DNA of 64,000 nt from Pseudomonas fulva NBRC 16637 = DSM 17717 (GTDB lineage: Bacteria; Pseudomonadota; Gammaproteobacteria; Pseudomonadales; Pseudomonadaceae), in contig NZ_BBIQ01000022.1 of NCBI RefSeq assembly GCF_000730565.1, positions 23,193 to 87,192 on the forward strand. Direction: 5' to 3'. How positions within the stretch are numbered: position 1 is the stretch's first letter; each line of letters opens with the position of its first letter. Of this stretch, positions 61,426 to 64,000 are shown piece after piece. The notes beneath the pieces are model-generated. The model was not told the origin of the DNA. It saw only the letters and a program-made list of their open reading frames with translations, and did no database searches. Position numbers and translations under genes: made by a program.

Positions 61426-64000
61426 ACACAACGACAGCCCCCCGCGAGCGGGAAACAGCGGTCGCCCCTCTAGACACCATTGGCAACGAGGACGCAGAAG
61501 CAGGCGCCAACGCCTTTGACGCGTGGCTGAGAGGTATCAGTGACAATCAAATAACCCTCGCCCGCTTGAAGTCCATCGCTGAGTTCATCCCAATTGTAAA
61601 TAATGTCATTTCCGCCGCAGATGCTGTTTCAGACATCATCATCCTGGCTGAAAGTGAAACGACCCAAGCACTGGACTGGGTCAGTCTTGGTATCAATCTG
61701 ATAGGGATCATTCCTGCGCCACCCACCATGGCGTATGCGCGAAAGAGCCTACGGCCTTCACTGCATCTGGTTAAGCAACGCATCAAGGCCGACCCGAAAA
61801 GCCCGCTAGGGGACGCTTTGGTTGGCGTAATCGTCGGGCACCTGAACGCCACCATTCTTGGAGAACTGGAAAATTTTGTATCCCAGGCTCAAATCAAGCT
61901 ACCGGGGCACTTAGCCGACGCGGGAGCACTAGGCAAGCAGATCATGATTGCAATCGCCGATGCCGTCGACGATGCAATGAATGGCAATCTCAAACCAACA
62001 CCCATTGAGAAAAGCGAAGAAGATTCTCTTTTTTCGCAATTGGCAAAAAATGTAACCCATGCAGCGGTCTTGGTACCGCTGACAACACTCAACACCCTGT
62101 CTAAGTTGATACCGTTTGAAATAAAACAACTTGCCTTTCGTTTCACCAAAAAATTCCGAGCCCTCGCGAAAGAGGTAGAAAAATCAATCAACAAGCTGGG
62201 TGACCCCAAGGTTGAACAGAGCATCGGCTACCTGCTGTCCATGCTATACCAAGCTGCAAAATCAAAGCGCCGGCAAATAAACGCCAGTATTCAACAGTCC
62301 GGGGTGGGACAGGCCAGGGGGGTGAGTGGTCAACGCCAACTGGGGGCATCTGGAAATCAACCTCCCCCACGGCAAGAGCCGAACCCGGCGAAGAACAAAG
62401 CATGCCACGCGACCTGCAACAGAATTTCCTTCGCTCGTGGCTCGGAACAAATTACCCACACGGACTTCACGCTGCCTGGTCCATTCCCTGTGACGTGGAC
62501 CCGCAACTATCGGTCTAGCCTTTCAGCGCTCGATACCGGCCCATTGGGCGCACGCTGGATAGGCTCATTCACTACACATTTTGAAGTCGTCGAAGACGCG
62601 CTGAATTTTCATGCCGCCGACGGACGATCACATCGCTACCCACTGCCCAAAATCGGAAAGTTCCATCACGATCCAATAGAGGAAATCATACTGGTACGCA
62701 CAGGCGAGCGAACCCTATCGCTTGCCCGCGGACATGAGGTCGAAGAACAGTACGAACGCTCAGGCAACACATTCAGGCTTTTTGCGGTACGCCACCGGGG
62801 TGGGGCAAGTATTACCTTGCACTATGAGCACGCCCACAACGGTGTCCAAGTACTGTCGGATTTGCTGACCTATCAGAACGACCAACTCCATCAGCACATC
62901 CATACACACCTCGACCCGCAAGGGCGCATCGTCACCCTGTGGCTGATGCAGCATGGCGAGCCGCTTCGGCAGCTGGCCGAATATGAATACAGTGCAGAAG
63001 GAGATCTGATCTCGGCCCACGATGAGCACCAAAGAACATGGCATTACGCCTATCAGCATCACCTGATTACCCGGTACACCGACCGTACTGGCAGAGGCAT
63101 GAACCTAGAATGGCTCGGCGAAGGGCCGGACGCAAAAGCCGTACATGAGTGGGCAGATGATGGCAGCTACGAAGTGCGTTTGGAGTGGGCCAAGAATATT
63201 CGTCTCACCTATGTGACAAACGCGCTCGGACATGAGACCAAACACTATTACGACATCCTCGGTTACACCTACCGGATTGTCTACGCTGACGGGAATGAAG
63301 AGTGGTTCTTCCGCGATGCTGCCAAGAATGTGGTTGAGCATGTTCACACTGACGGCAGCATCGACCGCTACGCCTATGACGAGCGTAGCAACCTGCTGCA
63401 GCACACTCGCCCTGACGGCTCATCCATTCACCATGCCTATGATGATCTTGACCAACGCTTTAAAACACGTGATGCGGAGGGCGGACTGTGGCGATATGAC
63501 TACGATCAGCGTGGCAACATCATCGAAACCATCGATCCATTGGAGAACAAAACCCAGTACATCTATAACAGCGACAACCTACCCATTGTCATCACCGGTG
63601 CCAATGGCGGGGAAAAGAAGCTTGTATACAGTAGCGACGGACAGCTGGCTAGCTACACCGACTGCTCAGGCAAGACTACCCATTGGAAATACGATGCCCT
63701 CGGGCAACTGACTAAGTTGATCGATGCTGCGGGGGAAGAGACCGAATACCACTACGAGGCGGGCTATCTCAGCAGCCTGGTGTATCCCGACAAGACCCGA
63801 GACCGTTTTGAGTACGACGCCGAAGGTCGTCTGCTCACCTACGTCGATGCCCTGCACCGTCGCACCACCTGGAGCTATAACGAAGCCGGGCTGATCCAAC
63901 AGCGCCTAAACCCCGATGCTTCCACCCTGTATTACCACTGGGACAAGCTCGGTCAGTTGGTACGCCTGCGCAACGAGAACAACAGCGAGGCCAGCTTCAA
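61422..64000 (+). CDS. Rhs effector 2, N-terminal 859 residues (runs off the window)
   Basis: Second Rhs effector, coupled to VgrG2. Residues 1-300 are helical with hydrophobic segments (EFIPIVNNVISAADAVSDII, WVSLGINLIGIIPAPP), related in plan but not in detail to Rhs1, and no PAAR is present. The shell begins FARGSEQITHTDFTLPGPFP, then TWTRNYRSSLSALDTGPLGA, very close to Rhs1, and continues through YD repeats such as YDERSNLLQHTRPDG. The frame is open to the last base, so the core, toxin tip and immunity gene lie to the right. It should deliver a different tip from Rhs1. Confidence 0.93.
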   Translation, partial: MNTTTAPRERETAVAPLDTIGNEDAEAGANAFDAWLRGISDNQITLARLKSIAEFIPIVNNVISAADAVSDIIILAESETTQALDWVSLGINLIGIIPAPPTMAYARKSLRPSLHLVKQRIKADPKSPLGDALVGVIVGHLNATILGELENFVSQAQIKLPGHLADAGALGKQIMIAIADAVDDAMNGNLKPTPIEKSEEDSLFSQLAKNVTHAAVLVPLTTLNTLSKLIPFEIKQLAFRFTKKFRALAKEVEKSINKLGDPKVEQSIGYLLSMLYQAAKSKRRQINASIQQSGVGQARGVSGQRQLGASGNQPPPRQEPNPAKNKACHATCNRISFARGSEQITHTDFTLPGPFPVTWTRNYRSSLSALDTGPLGARWIGSFTTHFEVVEDALNFHAADGRSHRYPLPKIGKFHHDPIEEIILVRTGERTLSLARGHEVEEQYERSGNTFRLFAVRHRGGASITLHYEHAHNGVQVLSDLLTYQNDQLHQHIHTHLDPQGRIVTLWLMQHGEPLRQLAEYEYSAEGDLISAHDEHQRTWHYAYQHHLITRYTDRTGRGMNLEWLGEGPDAKAVHEWADDGSYEVRLEWAKNIRLTYVTNALGHETKHYYDILGYTYRIVYADGNEEWFFRDAAKNVVEHVHTDGSIDRYAYDERSNLLQHTRPDGSSIHHAYDDLDQRFKTRDAEGGLWRYDYDQRGNIIETIDPLENKTQYIYNSDNLPIVITGANGGEKKLVYSSDGQLASYTDCSGKTTHWKYDALGQLTKLIDAAGEETEYHYEAGYLSSLVYPDKTRDRFEYDAEGRLLTYVDALHRRTTWSYNEAGLIQQRLNPDASTLYYHWDKLGQLVRLRNENNSEASF

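Noticed and set aside
1..64000. tRNA, rRNA, CRISPR arrays, IS elements or integrases
   Set aside because: None was recognised; the repeats seen are protein-coding YD repeats or the vgrG duplication.

Overview
The window is high-GC DNA from a Pseudomonas, most likely the P. putida group. The left end has the gene block expected there: comEC, a DUF2062 gene, a YadGH-type ABC exporter, a glutathione S-transferase, an 815-residue FadE-type acyl-CoA dehydrogenase and a PA2817-like gene. Species assignment is inference from gene content and protein similarity, not from a search.

Layout: (1) 1-7553, ordinary chromosomal genes; the DUF2062 gene has an in-frame amber codon. (2) 7560-12919, an AT-rich leader followed by a four-gene chaperone-usher fimbrial operon (pilin, chaperone, usher, two-domain tip protein) with strong hairpins in two intercistronic gaps. 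(3) 12956-37885, a 25-kb accessory island. A compact minus-strand operon encodes a repeat-rich beta protein, three large paralogues whose N-termini resemble the clostridial P47/OrfX (TULIP) proteins followed by Ig-like modules, a small lipoprotein and an Rhs/YD protein that stops before the Rhs core. It is divergent from a second, complete Rhs/YD protein with the same N-terminus, followed by two more beta-sandwich repeat proteins and a pertactin-type autotransporter. (4) 37937-38790, an eroded gene. (5) 39100-49438, a rearranged type VI secretion (T6SS) locus with membrane complex (TssJ, TssL, TssM), baseplate parts (TssF, TssG, TssK) and an FHA protein, but no sheath, tube or ClpV genes in the window. 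(6) 49439-64000, two tandem vgrG-rhs modules with near-duplicate leaders and VgrG cores. Between them lie a leucine-rich-variant-repeat immunity candidate, a frameshifted Imm30-like orphan immunity gene and a frameshifted PAAR gene. The second rhs runs off the window.

How the parts may work together: TssJLM and TssFGK form the envelope and baseplate of a T6SS whose sheath must come from elsewhere. Each VgrG carries its own C-terminal extension and is translationally coupled to one Rhs effector, and the Rhs1 tip is followed at once by its probable immunity gene. The best candidate for an undescribed system is the P47-like/Ig/Rhs island. Its tight operon spacing, paralogous families and flanking Rhs scaffolds suggest a multi-protein toxin or adhesive complex, but no function can be proved from sequence alone. 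A short motif (TTCCTACA) recurs upstream of the autotransporter, tssG, tssF (one mismatch) and both vgrG genes, suggesting common control.
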